Origin: Paraburkholderia silviterrae
Lineage (GTDB): Bacteria > Pseudomonadota > Gammaproteobacteria > Burkholderiales > Burkholderiaceae
Length of the DNA stretch: 59,101 bases
Direction: 5' to 3'
Assembly (NCBI RefSeq): GCF_004353915.1
Contig: NZ_SMRP01000013.1
Location: 1 to 59,101 of the forward strand
Shown: positions 9,257-16,943 of the stretch, piece by piece
How positions within the stretch are numbered: the first letter of the stretch is position 1
Layout: each line of letters starts with the position of its first letter
Made by a program: the position numbers and the translations under genes
Notes under the pieces: generated by a model
What the model saw: only the letters and a program-made list of their open reading frames with translations
What the model was told of the DNA's origin: nothing
Database searches by the model: none

Positions 9257-10903
9257 TTATCCACGGCGCGCCGTGCCCAGCTCGCACTCCACGAGCTGCG
9301 GATCGAACTGCGCACGCTCGCGCGCCGCGCGGGCCGAACTGTCGGTAAGGGAGAACACGACGATTCCTGCGAATGCGGCGGCCATGGAAAAGAGCGCGGG
9401 GTATTCATACGGATAGATCGCATGGGCGTGGCCGAGCACCTGCACCCAGACGGTGGGGCTCAACACGGTCAGCGTCACGGCGGTGCCGAGGCCGATCAGG
9501 CCGCCCGCGACCGCGCCGCGCGTGGTGAGGCCGCGCCAGTAGATGGAAAGCAGGAGCACGGGGAAGTTCGAGCTGGCCGCGATCGAGAACGTCAGGCTCA
9601 CGATGAAGGCGATATTCTGCTTCTGGAACGCGATGCCGAGCAGGATCGCCAGCACGCCCAGAACGAGCGTGGTCACGCGCGCCACGCGCATTTCCTCGCG
9701 GTCCGACGCCTTGCCGCGGCGCAGAACGTTCGCATAGAGATCGTGCGAGATCGCGGAAGACCCGGCCAGCGTCAGGCCGGCGACCACGGCGAGGATGGTC
9801 GAGAACGCGACGGCGCAGATGAAGCCGAGGAAGATGTTGCCGCCGACGGCGTGCGCCAGATGGATCGCCACCATGTTCGCGCCGCCGATCAGGGCACCCG
9901 AGGCGGTGTGGTACTGCGGATCCGTGGCGACGAGGGCGATGGTCCCGAAGCCGATCACGATGATGACCGCATAGCCGGCGCCCACGATGCCCGTAGCGTA
10001 AAGAATGCTCTTGCGCGCGGCCTTGACGTCGCCGACGGTGAAGAAGCGCATCAGGATGTGGGGCAGGCCGGCCGTGCCGAAGATCAGCGCGAGACCGAGC
10101 GAGACCGCGGAAACGGGATCCGAAACGAGTCCGCCGGGGCTCATGATGGCGAGGTGCTTCGGATGCGCGAGGATTGCCTGGGCGAACAGCGCATTGAGGC
10201 TGAAGCCGAAATGGGCCAGCACCATGAACGCCATGAACGCGGCGCCGGCGAGCAGCAAGACGGCCTTGATGATCTGAATCCACGTGGTCGCGAGCATGCC
10301 GCCGAAAAACACGTAGACGACCATCAGCAAGCCAACGATCACGACGGCGAGCGTGTAGTTCAGGCCGAACAGCAATTCGACGAGCTTGCCCGCGCCGACC
10401 ATCTGCGAGACGAGGTAGAGCAGGACGATGACGATCGAGCTCGATGCCGCGAAAGCGCGGATCGGCCGTTGCTCCAGCCGGTAGGACACCACGTCCGCCA
10501 GCGTGTACTTGCCGAGATTGCGCAGCGGTTCGGCGATCAGGAACAGGATGATCGGCCAGCTTGCGAGAAAGCCAACCGAATAGATCAGGCCGTCATAGCC
10601 GCTCGTGAACACGAGCGCGGAAATGCCGAGCAGCGAGGCCGCCGACATGTAATCGCCCGCGATCGCCCAGCCGTTCTGGAGCGCGGTGATCTTGCCGCCG
10701 GCGGCGTAGTGGTCGGCCACGCTGTGATTCTTGCGGGCGGCCCAGCGCGTGATGAACAGCGTCGAGGCGACGAAGAGCAGGAACATGCCGATGGCGATCG
10801 GGTTGTGTCCGTGCGCAATGGACGAGGGTGGCGACGAGACTTGCGCCGCGAGTGCGGGCACGGCGCCGAGCGCGAGCGCGGCCACTAACAGAAGGCGTTT
10901 CAT
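9257..10903 (-). CDS. actP: Cation/acetate symporter family permease (ActP-like, SSS family)
   Basis: The 548-residue membrane protein has a signal-like N-terminus (MKRLLLVAALALGAVPALAA) and about 13 further hydrophobic segments. Family landmarks of sodium:solute symporters of the ActP type are visible: ADHYAAGGKITALQNGWAIAG near residue 60, a YTLADVVSYRL loop, and GTAGLPHILMRFFTV. It should import a short-chain carboxylate with Na+ or H+ at the inner membrane. Its ATG overlaps the stop of the DUF485 gene in an ATGA (10900-10903), the usual DUF485-actP pairing, so translation is coupled. The catabolic neighbours suggest that the real substrate may be an aromatic or other organic acid rather than acetate. 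Confidence 0.9.
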   Translation of the reverse strand: MKRLLLVAALALGAVPALAAQVSSPPSSIAHGHNPIAIGMFLLFVASTLFITRWAARKNHSVADHYAAGGKITALQNGWAIAGDYMSAASLLGISALVFTSGYDGLIYSVGFLASWPIILFLIAEPLRNLGKYTLADVVSYRLEQRPIRAFAASSSIVIVLLYLVSQMVGAGKLVELLFGLNYTLAVVIVGLLMVVYVFFGGMLATTWIQIIKAVLLLAGAAFMAFMVLAHFGFSLNALFAQAILAHPKHLAIMSPGGLVSDPVSAVSLGLALIFGTAGLPHILMRFFTVGDVKAARKSILYATGIVGAGYAVIIVIGFGTIALVATDPQYHTASGALIGGANMVAIHLAHAVGGNIFLGFICAVAFSTILAVVAGLTLAGSSAISHDLYANVLRRGKASDREEMRVARVTTLVLGVLAILLGIAFQKQNIAFIVSLTFSIAASSNFPVLLLSIYWRGLTTRGAVAGGLIGLGTAVTLTVLSPTVWVQVLGHAHAIYPYEYPALFSMAAAFAGIVVFSLTDSSARAARERAQFDPQLVECELGTARRG

Positions 10904-11262
10904 TTGCCCGCTCCTTGCCGGATGGATTCGACGATGCCGTCGTGAACCGAGTTGGCGCGCCAGACATACACGGCGACCAGCGCGAACGTGACCACGAACA
11001 TGCCGAAGCCGACGGGGATGCCCCACGTCATCGGCTCGCCGGCCACGATCGGCTGTCCGAGCAGTTGGGGCGAGAACGCGAGTGTGAGGATGAACGCGAA
11101 GTAGATCGCGAGCATGAGGAGGGTCAGCGCCCACGCAAATGTCCTGCGCTTTCTGACCAGATCGCGAAAGCGCGAGTCGTTGAGTAAAGGATGCGGTGCG
11201 ATGGCGGATGCCGCCATGTTTTCCATGACGGCGCTGGCGGTTGCCGGGACGGGTTGTTCCAC
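10900..11262 (-). CDS. DUF485 inner-membrane protein (YjcH-like)
   Basis: This 120-residue protein has two transmembrane helices (TFAWALTLLMLAIYFAFILT and the GMFVVTFALVAVYVW region) after the conserved LLNDSRFRDLVRKRR segment, which is the DUF485 signature. A GTG start at 11262 was chosen because AAGGAG lies five bases upstream; the first internal ATG (11226) lacks a ribosome-binding site. It precedes actP with a 4-bp overlap, as yjcH does in E. coli, and probably assists the symporter. Its molecular role is unknown. Confidence 0.85.
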   Translation of the reverse strand: MEQPVPATASAVMENMAASAIAPHPLLNDSRFRDLVRKRRTFAWALTLLMLAIYFAFILTLAFSPQLLGQPIVAGEPMTWGIPVGFGMFVVTFALVAVYVWRANSVHDGIVESIRQGAGK

Positions 11263-11375
11263 GATGTCTCCTTCGTGTCGAATGTCTCGAATGTGTCGGG
11301 TGTGTGGCGTCTGGGCGATGGGACTGGCGGGGGACGCCAGTGCCCATCCGTGAACCAGGCGCAAGCAAAGCGAGG

Positions 11376-12599
11376 TCAAAAATGGGGGGGCACGGCGGTT
11401 TCGCGCATCACGGCTTCCGGCGTGCGATACAGTTCGGCCATTTCGCGTTCGGTTTCGTCCTTGAGCTGCGCCTGCATATAGGCGCCGAGATGGCGCGCAT
11501 GCTGGACGATGGCGGCGCCGAACTGCGTGCGCTCGTCGCTGTATTGCGCCAGGGCATCGAGCGGGTTGGCGTGTCGCGCGAGCGCCGCGACGAGCGCCAT
11601 GGCGTCACCGGCCGCCTTGGTCACGCCCATGCCGCAATGCGGCCGCGCCACGAAGGCGGCGTCGCCGAGCAGCGCGATCCGGCCGAACGCCATCTGCGGG
11701 ACTTCCAGATCGAAGATCGGCTGAAACAGCGGCTGCGTCGCGCGGGTGACGACCTCCGCGAACTGGGGCGCCAGCAGGGTGCGTGCGGACGCTTGCATGT
11801 CGGCGAGCACGTCGCGGCGGATCAGCGTCGGCGGGATGCCGCCGGACCAGCGCTTGCCCGTGTCGTCGGTCAACAGATTCGGCAGGTCCTCGTCTTCGCT
11901 GGTGGCCCGGTACCAGACGAAGTTGTAGCGCCGCTCGCCGGGCTTGGTGCTATTGCTCTCGCCCGCGACCGGATAGCCGATCATCTGCTCGCGGGGCGGT
12001 AGGCAGAAGGCGAACTTGTCGAACAGGGCGGCGTGCGTATCGCTCGAGAGCGCGAGCTCGTCGACAAGGCCGCGCCAGGCGACATAACCCGCGTACTGGA
12101 GCTGGACCTCGGGCAGGAACTTCTCGCGCACGGCCGAGCGGAATCCGTCCGCCGCGATCACGAGATCGGCATGCACGCGCGAGCCGTCGGAGAGCGTGAT
12201 GGTGGCGTGTTGCGCGCCGTCCGCGATGTCGGTCACGACCGCGCCGCAGTGGTAGTGCTGATTCGGCAGGGCCGCGCGCAGCACGTGATACATCTTGCTC
12301 CACGCCGTGAGCGTCTGGGGCAGCTCGCGCGTGGAGAGCACGGCGCCATCCTGCGCTAACGTCACACGCGATTGCACCGGGACGCCAATCGATTCGTCGA
12401 TGCGCACGCCCGCGGCCTGCATCACATCAAATAGTTCGGGATGCGTAACGATACCCGCGCCCCGGCCGGAGAGCTCCTCCGGCACGCGCTCGAATACGTC
12501 CACGTCCCAGCCGCTGCGCAGCAGGAGATTTGCGGCGAACAGGCCGCCAAGGGAGCCGCCGACGATGGCCGCTTTCCGGTGGGTCGTTGTGGGGTTCAT
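11376..12599 (-). CDS. FAD-dependent monooxygenase, 2,6-dihydroxypyridine hydroxylase-like
   Basis: The 407-residue class A flavin monooxygenase has a Rossmann motif (AAIVGGSLGGLFAANLLLRSG), a DG motif (DLVIAADGFRSAVREKF) and a GD motif (IALLGDAAFVARPHCGMGVTKAAGDA). The AFVARPH variant and the Y-A-G-Y-V-A-W-R-G strand recall the 2,6-dihydroxypyridine 3-monooxygenase branch. It resembles the protein encoded at 13364-14521 across the full length. Only one base separates its ATG from the upstream VOC gene's stop, so the two form a tight operon. A hydroxylated pyridine or phenol substrate is inference. It is probably cytosolic and NAD(P)H-dependent. Confidence 0.85.
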   Translation of the reverse strand: MNPTTTHRKAAIVGGSLGGLFAANLLLRSGWDVDVFERVPEELSGRGAGIVTHPELFDVMQAAGVRIDESIGVPVQSRVTLAQDGAVLSTRELPQTLTAWSKMYHVLRAALPNQHYHCGAVVTDIADGAQHATITLSDGSRVHADLVIAADGFRSAVREKFLPEVQLQYAGYVAWRGLVDELALSSDTHAALFDKFAFCLPPREQMIGYPVAGESNSTKPGERRYNFVWYRATSEDEDLPNLLTDDTGKRWSGGIPPTLIRRDVLADMQASARTLLAPQFAEVVTRATQPLFQPIFDLEVPQMAFGRIALLGDAAFVARPHCGMGVTKAAGDAMALVAALARHANPLDALAQYSDERTQFGAAIVQHARHLGAYMQAQLKDETEREMAELYRTPEAVMRETAVPPHF

Positions 12600-12600
12600 G

Positions 12601-13086
12601 TCAGTCTCCGAAGGCTGCTGCGTTGTGCGTTTGGGCTGCGTCCGGGAGCGCGAGGCCGGCCACTTCGGCAGCGGGAAAATTGAGTTCGATCGTCACGCCG
12701 GACGGATCTTCGATAAAGATCTGGTGCAGACCGAGGCTGGGCACCGTGCGGTCGCGCCATGCGATGCTTTCGGCGCGCAGCGTGTCCCACATCGCTTGAA
12801 CGCCGGTGGCAAGAAAGGCGATATGGTCGACCGTGCCTGTGCCCGTGGCGGGCAGTGCCTTGTCGCCCAGATAGGCGTTCAGGCCGTCCGGATTCTCGGG
12901 GTCGACGCCGATGATGTGGACCGTGCCGTAATCGCCTTCGTCGCCGCCCATGTAGAGCCATGCGCCTGGAAAATCGAACGGCGGGCGGTAGCCACGTTTG
13001 AAGCCGAGCACGCGCTCGTAGAACCGGCACGACCGCTCGAGATCGAGCGTGCGGATCGAGTAATGCGCGAGTTTGCTGACTGGCAT
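12601..13086 (-). CDS. VOC-superfamily (glyoxalase/dioxygenase-like) protein
   Basis: This 161-residue protein has one pair of beta-alpha-beta-beta-beta modules. The metal-binding positions of VOC proteins are visible: His8 (KLAHYSIRT), the His of DHIAFLATG, and the Glu of GVTIELNF. The family includes extradiol dioxygenases, epimerases and lyases, so the reaction is unassigned. It is the first gene of the minus-strand train, with an AAGGAG ribosome-binding site and the dyad described at 13102-13159 directly upstream. Coupling to the following hydroxylase (1-bp gap) suggests it processes that enzyme's product, for example by ring opening. Confidence 0.85.
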   Translation of the reverse strand: MPVSKLAHYSIRTLDLERSCRFYERVLGFKRGYRPPFDFPGAWLYMGGDEGDYGTVHIIGVDPENPDGLNAYLGDKALPATGTGTVDHIAFLATGVQAMWDTLRAESIAWRDRTVPSLGLHQIFIEDPSGVTIELNFPAAEVAGLALPDAAQTHNAAAFGD

Positions 13087-13101
13087 GGTGCGCTCCTTGT
13101 A

Positions 13102-13159
13102 TTTATCGAGTGATCATTGATCGGTTGATAAACTATAGAGGAAAGATTTCGCCCGGCAA
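13102..13159 (-). promoter_or_regulatory. Promoter and 31-bp operator dyad of the VOC-monooxygenase operon
   Basis: Reading the minus strand, TTGCCG (13154-13159) and TATAGT (13132-13137) are 16 bp apart and form a good sigma-70 promoter. Touching the -10 box is an odd-centred dyad at 13102-13132. Its arms TTTATCGAGTGATCA and TGATCGGTTGATAAA match at 12 of 15 paired positions. A repressor bound there would block initiation. The cognate regulator is not identifiable. Confidence 0.65.
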
Positions 13160-13363
13160 AGCAGGCCCAAAACGGTGTTAACCCTGGAGCGGCACGGGCG
13201 CGAGCAGTGGCCAGGCCCGGGAAAGCCGCGCAAACAGGGGCTCCGCGCGGTTTGGCTAAGCGCCCTTGCTCGCGACGCAACGCTGATTTGCGTGCGGACC
13301 GTGTTCTGCATCGCCACGCGCGCGCATACGCTATGCACAAACCCGAACTCAAGGAGCAATGTC

Positions 13364-14521
13364 ATGGCTGATCAAAAACCGCATCGCGCAATCGTCATCG
13401 GCGGGTCGCTGGGCGGCCTGTTTACCGCGGCGTCCTTGCGCGCAATTGGCTGGCAGGTCGATGTGTACGAGCGCTCGGTAAACGAGCTGGACAGCCGGGG
13501 CGGCGGCCTCGTCATGCAGCCCGATCTGCTCGAAGCCTTCCGCTTCGCCGGCATCGCGCATGCGCCGCAGCTTGGCGTGCCATCGCGCGACCGGCAGTTT
13601 CTCGACGCGAGCGGCGCCGTGCTGTTTCGCCAGCGCATGCCGCAGGCCCAGACGGCCTGGAGCGTGCTGTACAACACGTTGAGGGCCGGGCTGCCCGACG
13701 ACATCGTTCACTCGGGCATTGCGCTTTCGGACTTCAAGCAGGACGGCGACATGGTCGAAGCGATCTTGTCGAACGGGCAGCGCGTGCGCGCCGACCTGCT
13801 GATTGGCGCGGACGGCCCGCATTCGGCGACGCGCTCGCTCGTGCTGCCCGACGACCATCCCGACTACGCGGGCTATGTGGCGTGGCGCGGACTCTTGCCG
13901 GAGCGCTCACTGGACGCGGCCGCCACGGCGCAGCTCGTGGACGCGTTCACGTTCCAGACCGGCGATGCGCACCAGCTGCTGACCTATCTGATACCGGGAG
14001 AGGACGGCTCGACGCAACCGGGCGAGCGGCGCTGGAACTGGGTCTGGTATCGGCCGCTGGCCGTGGGGGCGCCGCTCGACGCGGCGATGACCGACCGTGC
14101 AGGGGTGCAGCGCACGCTTTCGGTTCCCCCGGGCGCGCTCAGCGATGAGCACCGCGAGCGCCTGCGGGCGGACGCCAGCAAGCAGCTCGCGCCCGCGCTG
14201 GCGTCGCTCGTGCATGCAACCGACGACCCGTTCCTGCAGATCATCCAGGACTATCGCGCGCCGCGTCTCGTGTTCGGGCGGGTGGTGCTGCTTGGCGACG
14301 CGGCGTTTATCGCCAGACCCCACACCGGCGCGGGTGCTTCGAAGGCCGCCGCGAACGCAGTGGCCCTGGCGCGGCGGCTGCGCGAGGCGTCTGGGACCAT
14401 AGACGAAGCGTTGGCGCAGTGGGAGGCACAGGAGTGGCGCAGCGGCACGCGCCTGGCCGAGATCGGGATCAGTCTCGGCGCGCAAATCATGGGCAACATC
14501 GGCCGCCACGCGGCCGCTTGA
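13364..14521 (+). CDS. FAD-dependent monooxygenase (paralogue of the 11376-12599 enzyme)
   Basis: This 385-residue flavoprotein hydroxylase has RAIVIGGSLGGLFTAASLR (Rossmann), DLLIGADGPHSATR (DG motif) and VVLLGDAAFIARPHTGAGASKAAANA (GD motif). The start at 13364 follows AAGGAG by seven bases; the frame extends upstream into non-coding DNA. It is divergent from the VOC operon and convergent with an AraC regulator. Sequence landmarks (SLGGLF, YAGYVAWRGL, A-RPHxGxG) are shared with the minus-strand monooxygenase, so the two probably act on related substrates or on consecutive hydroxylation steps. NAD(P)H and O2 are expected co-substrates. Confidence 0.85.
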   Translation: MADQKPHRAIVIGGSLGGLFTAASLRAIGWQVDVYERSVNELDSRGGGLVMQPDLLEAFRFAGIAHAPQLGVPSRDRQFLDASGAVLFRQRMPQAQTAWSVLYNTLRAGLPDDIVHSGIALSDFKQDGDMVEAILSNGQRVRADLLIGADGPHSATRSLVLPDDHPDYAGYVAWRGLLPERSLDAAATAQLVDAFTFQTGDAHQLLTYLIPGEDGSTQPGERRWNWVWYRPLAVGAPLDAAMTDRAGVQRTLSVPPGALSDEHRERLRADASKQLAPALASLVHATDDPFLQIIQDYRAPRLVFGRVVLLGDAAFIARPHTGAGASKAAANAVALARRLREASGTIDEALAQWEAQEWRSGTRLAEIGISLGAQIMGNIGRHAAA

Positions 14522-14583
14522 GTGCGGCTCGCGCCGTCGTCAAGGCGAGCGCGCGCGGTTGGCGGCGCGGCGGCCGTAGCGTT

Positions 14584-15495
14584 TCATCGCGGCGGCCGGC
14601 GCCGCCATGCGCCCGGCGGCGCGCCGACGAGCTTGAGAAATACACGGCTCAAGTGACTCTGGTCCGCGAAGCCGCAACTCTGCGCGATGGCCGAAAGCGT
14701 CATGTCCGTGTTCTCGACGAGCTGTCGCGCCTGCTCGGCGCGCTTTTCGAGCAACCATTGATGCGGCGTCTGCCCGGTGGCCTTGGCAAACGCGCGTATG
14801 AAATAGCCGCGCGAGAGGTTGCATTCGCGTGCAACGTCGGCAATCGAGAGGCCCTCGCGCGCGCGATCGAGCAGCATGTCTTTTGCGCGCGCCGCGCTGG
14901 CGGCGGACAGCGCGCCCTTGATGCGCTCGTCGGCGGGCCGCAGATCGCCGTAGCGGCGGGCGAGATGGGTGCCAATCGCGAGACCGAGCTGCTCGATCAA
15001 CAGCGTGTCGAGCGGGCCGGATGCCTCGAGGCTGGCCGCGAGCGCGAGCGCGAGATGGCCGAGCACGGCGTCCTCCTGTTCGGCGCGGCAGGTCAAGCCC
15101 CGCACGGCGGGCACGTTGTGCTCGTCGGCGAGCCGGGTCAGGAACGCATGAGGCAGCTCGACCAGCAGAAAATCGAAATTGCCATACAAATCGGCCCGGT
15201 AGTCTTCGGAAAAGTCGCGAATGTAGATCGAATGGTCATGAAAGCGCCTGTCGATCGAGTGCGCGCCGCGAAAGATCTTGCGGCGGTGACCGCTATTCAA
15301 CGAGACGCCCACCAGAAAGCCGCGTTCGCAAGCGGGCATGGCGATGCGCTCCAGCTCCGGCTGGTCCATGCATTTGCGATAGAACGTGATGTCGCTGCTC
15401 TCGACCTGAAGATCCTTGCGCAGCAGGTTAGAGGCACACCCTAACGAATCTTTCTTCATGGTTACGGGGTTCGGTGTGAAGACTGACGAAGCCAT
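14584..15495 (-). CDS. AraC-family transcriptional regulator
   Basis: The 303-residue protein has its DNA-binding domain at the C-terminus (about residues 200-300): LSIADVARECNLSRGYFIRAFAKATG for the first helix-turn-helix and LSAIAQSCGFADQSHLSRVF for the second. The N-terminal 190 residues form a divergent effector or cupin-like domain. ATG 15495 is preceded by GAGGGG five bases upstream. It is divergent from the alpha/beta hydrolase gene, and their 260-bp gap holds the 17-bp element described separately. Regulation of that hydrolase is therefore the most likely role. Confidence 0.88.
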   Translation of the reverse strand: MASSVFTPNPVTMKKDSLGCASNLLRKDLQVESSDITFYRKCMDQPELERIAMPACERGFLVGVSLNSGHRRKIFRGAHSIDRRFHDHSIYIRDFSEDYRADLYGNFDFLLVELPHAFLTRLADEHNVPAVRGLTCRAEQEDAVLGHLALALAASLEASGPLDTLLIEQLGLAIGTHLARRYGDLRPADERIKGALSAASAARAKDMLLDRAREGLSIADVARECNLSRGYFIRAFAKATGQTPHQWLLEKRAEQARQLVENTDMTLSAIAQSCGFADQSHLSRVFLKLVGAPPGAWRRRPPR

Positions 15496-15595
15496 GAAAG
15501 CCCCTCGGGCCGGGCGCGGCCCAGCATGATATTTGCAAACACTTTACGCCAAGGCGTGCTGGGATAGACACGTGTGCAAGACCACTGGCTGAAAC

Positions 15596-15612
15596 AATTA
15601 AGGTCTTTTAAG
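15596..15612 (+). promoter_or_regulatory. 17-bp AT-rich element shared with the isochorismatase gene promoter
   Basis: AATTAAGGTCTTTTAAG occurs here and, exactly, at 33931-33947. Both copies lie in intergenic DNA upstream of a plus-strand hydrolase gene (144 and 187 bp before the start codons). Such an AT-rich exact match is unexpected in GC-rich DNA. It looks like a regulator-binding or upstream promoter element. Confidence 0.55.
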
Positions 15613-15755
15613 CGCTGGAACAGGACATTTTACCTTTCCCGCACTACGCTTGAGCACGATGCGAAGCACTGTTTTTTTTGCTTCGCAGAATACGGCAACG
15701 TGAGAACGCATCGCGCATCTTGCCGCGTATGAAAATGCCACGACGGAGATCAGGG

Positions 15756-16601
15756 ATGAACGTGCAGCAAAACCACGGCGGCAACTACGTAGAGGCCAAA
15801 GACGGCAACGGAATTTACTTCAAGGACTGGGGCACGGGCACGCCGGTCGTCTTCTCGCACGGCTGGCCGCTGAGTGCGGACGCGTGGGATCCGCAGATGA
15901 TCTTCCTCGTGAATCAGGGCTACCGCGTGATCGCGCACGACCGCCGCGGGCACGGGCGCTCGGGGCAGTCATCGGGCGGAAACGATATGGACACCTATGC
16001 GGACGATCTGGCCGCGGTGCTCGATGCGCTCGATGTGCGCAATGCGATGCTGGTTGGCCACTCCACGGGCGGTGGCGAGGTTGCGCATTATATTGGCCGC
16101 CACGGCTCGAAGCGGGTGGCCAAGGCCGTGCTGATCGGCGCGGTGCCGCCGCAGATGGTCAAGAGCGCGAACAATCCGGGCGGCCTGGCCATGTCGGTGT
16201 TCGACGGCATTCGCGACGGCGTGGCCGCCAACCGCTCGCAGTTCTACCTCGATCTCGCGACGCCGTTTTATGGCTTCAACCGTCCGGACGCGAAGGTGTC
16301 GCAAGGGCTGATTCAGGAGTTCTGGCGCGAGGGCATGCAAGGGTCGATCAAAGGCCAGTACGAGTGCATCAAGCAGTTCTCCGAGGTCGATTACACGGAA
16401 GACCTGAAGAAGATGGATGTGCCGACGCTGATCTTGCATGGCGATGATGACCAGATCGTGCCGATTGATGAGTCGGCGCGCCGGTCGGTGGAGATTGTGA
16501 AGAACGCCACGCTCAAGGTGTATCCTGGCGCGCCGCACGGCATGTGCAGCACGCATGCGGCTCAGGTGAACGCGGACTTGCTGGCGTTCCTGAAAGGGTA
16601 A
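15756..16601 (+). CDS. Alpha/beta hydrolase, cofactor-free chloroperoxidase/arylesterase type
   Basis: This 281-residue protein has the nucleophile elbow GHSTGG (Ser103), HGWPLSADAW in the oxyanion region, the acid Asp232 in LHGDDDQIVP, and His261 in PGAPHGMC. It matches the length and motifs of non-haem haloperoxidase-type serine hydrolases, which hydrolyse esters and show perhydrolase activity. GGAG at 15745-15748 supports ATG 15756. There is no signal peptide. A perfect intrinsic terminator follows, so it is monocistronic. The 17-bp element shared with an isochorismatase-like hydrolase gene suggests a common regulon, possibly stress- or xenobiotic-linked (inference). Confidence 0.9.
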   Translation: MNVQQNHGGNYVEAKDGNGIYFKDWGTGTPVVFSHGWPLSADAWDPQMIFLVNQGYRVIAHDRRGHGRSGQSSGGNDMDTYADDLAAVLDALDVRNAMLVGHSTGGGEVAHYIGRHGSKRVAKAVLIGAVPPQMVKSANNPGGLAMSVFDGIRDGVAANRSQFYLDLATPFYGFNRPDAKVSQGLIQEFWREGMQGSIKGQYECIKQFSEVDYTEDLKKMDVPTLILHGDDDQIVPIDESARRSVEIVKNATLKVYPGAPHGMCSTHAAQVNADLLAFLKG

Positions 16602-16620
16602 GGCACTGCTGTGCGAGAAA

Positions 16621-16660
16621 GCCGCCCGGCGCCGATCAGGCGCCGGGCGGCTTTTATTTT
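16621..16660 (+). terminator. Rho-independent terminator of the alpha/beta hydrolase gene
   Basis: GCCGCCCGGCGCC (16621-16633), loop GATCA, GGCGCCGGGCGGC (16639-16651), then TTTTATTTT. The perfect 13-bp GC-rich stem with a U-rich tail lies 19 bp after the stop codon. Confidence 0.92.
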
Positions 16661-16857
16661 GAGCCACGTGCCAGCGGTGCTGGGATATCGAATTCAGGCA
16701 TTGGTTTCGTTGTTCACGCGCAGTGTCGTTTCCCAACCCACTTTCCACTTTGCGTCCACGCGAGACGTGGCTTTTGGGTTGCCCTATGCCTCTTGCATGA
16801 AACGCGTGCGGCAAGCGCTCGCTACGTGTTGCGCTCGATTCTGGGACGCAGTACGTC

Positions 16858-16886
16858 TTGGACCGTGTGAAAGTGCGCGTGATAGT
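16858..16886 (+). promoter_or_regulatory. Putative sigma-70 promoter of the orphan gene
   Basis: TTGGAC (16858-16863) and GATAGT (16881-16886) are separated by exactly 17 bp, 57 bp upstream of the start codon at 16944. The surrounding 16602-16943 interval also holds the upstream terminator and otherwise lower-GC DNA with no recognisable gene. Confidence 0.45.
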
Positions 16887-16943
16887 CTAGACTGAGTGAA
16901 CCTCGTCGCGCATTGAAACTCAGTTTTGCAAATCGGAGAGTTC

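Noticed and set aside
9248..10888. 546-residue plus-strand frame across the symporter gene
   Set aside because: It is antisense to the ActP transmembrane protein. The product is an unnatural His/Asp/Arg/Glu-rich string without any motif.
12295..13113. Plus-strand 272-residue frame opposite the VOC gene
   Set aside because: Antisense to a VOC protein with conserved metal ligands; no ribosome-binding site and no domain.
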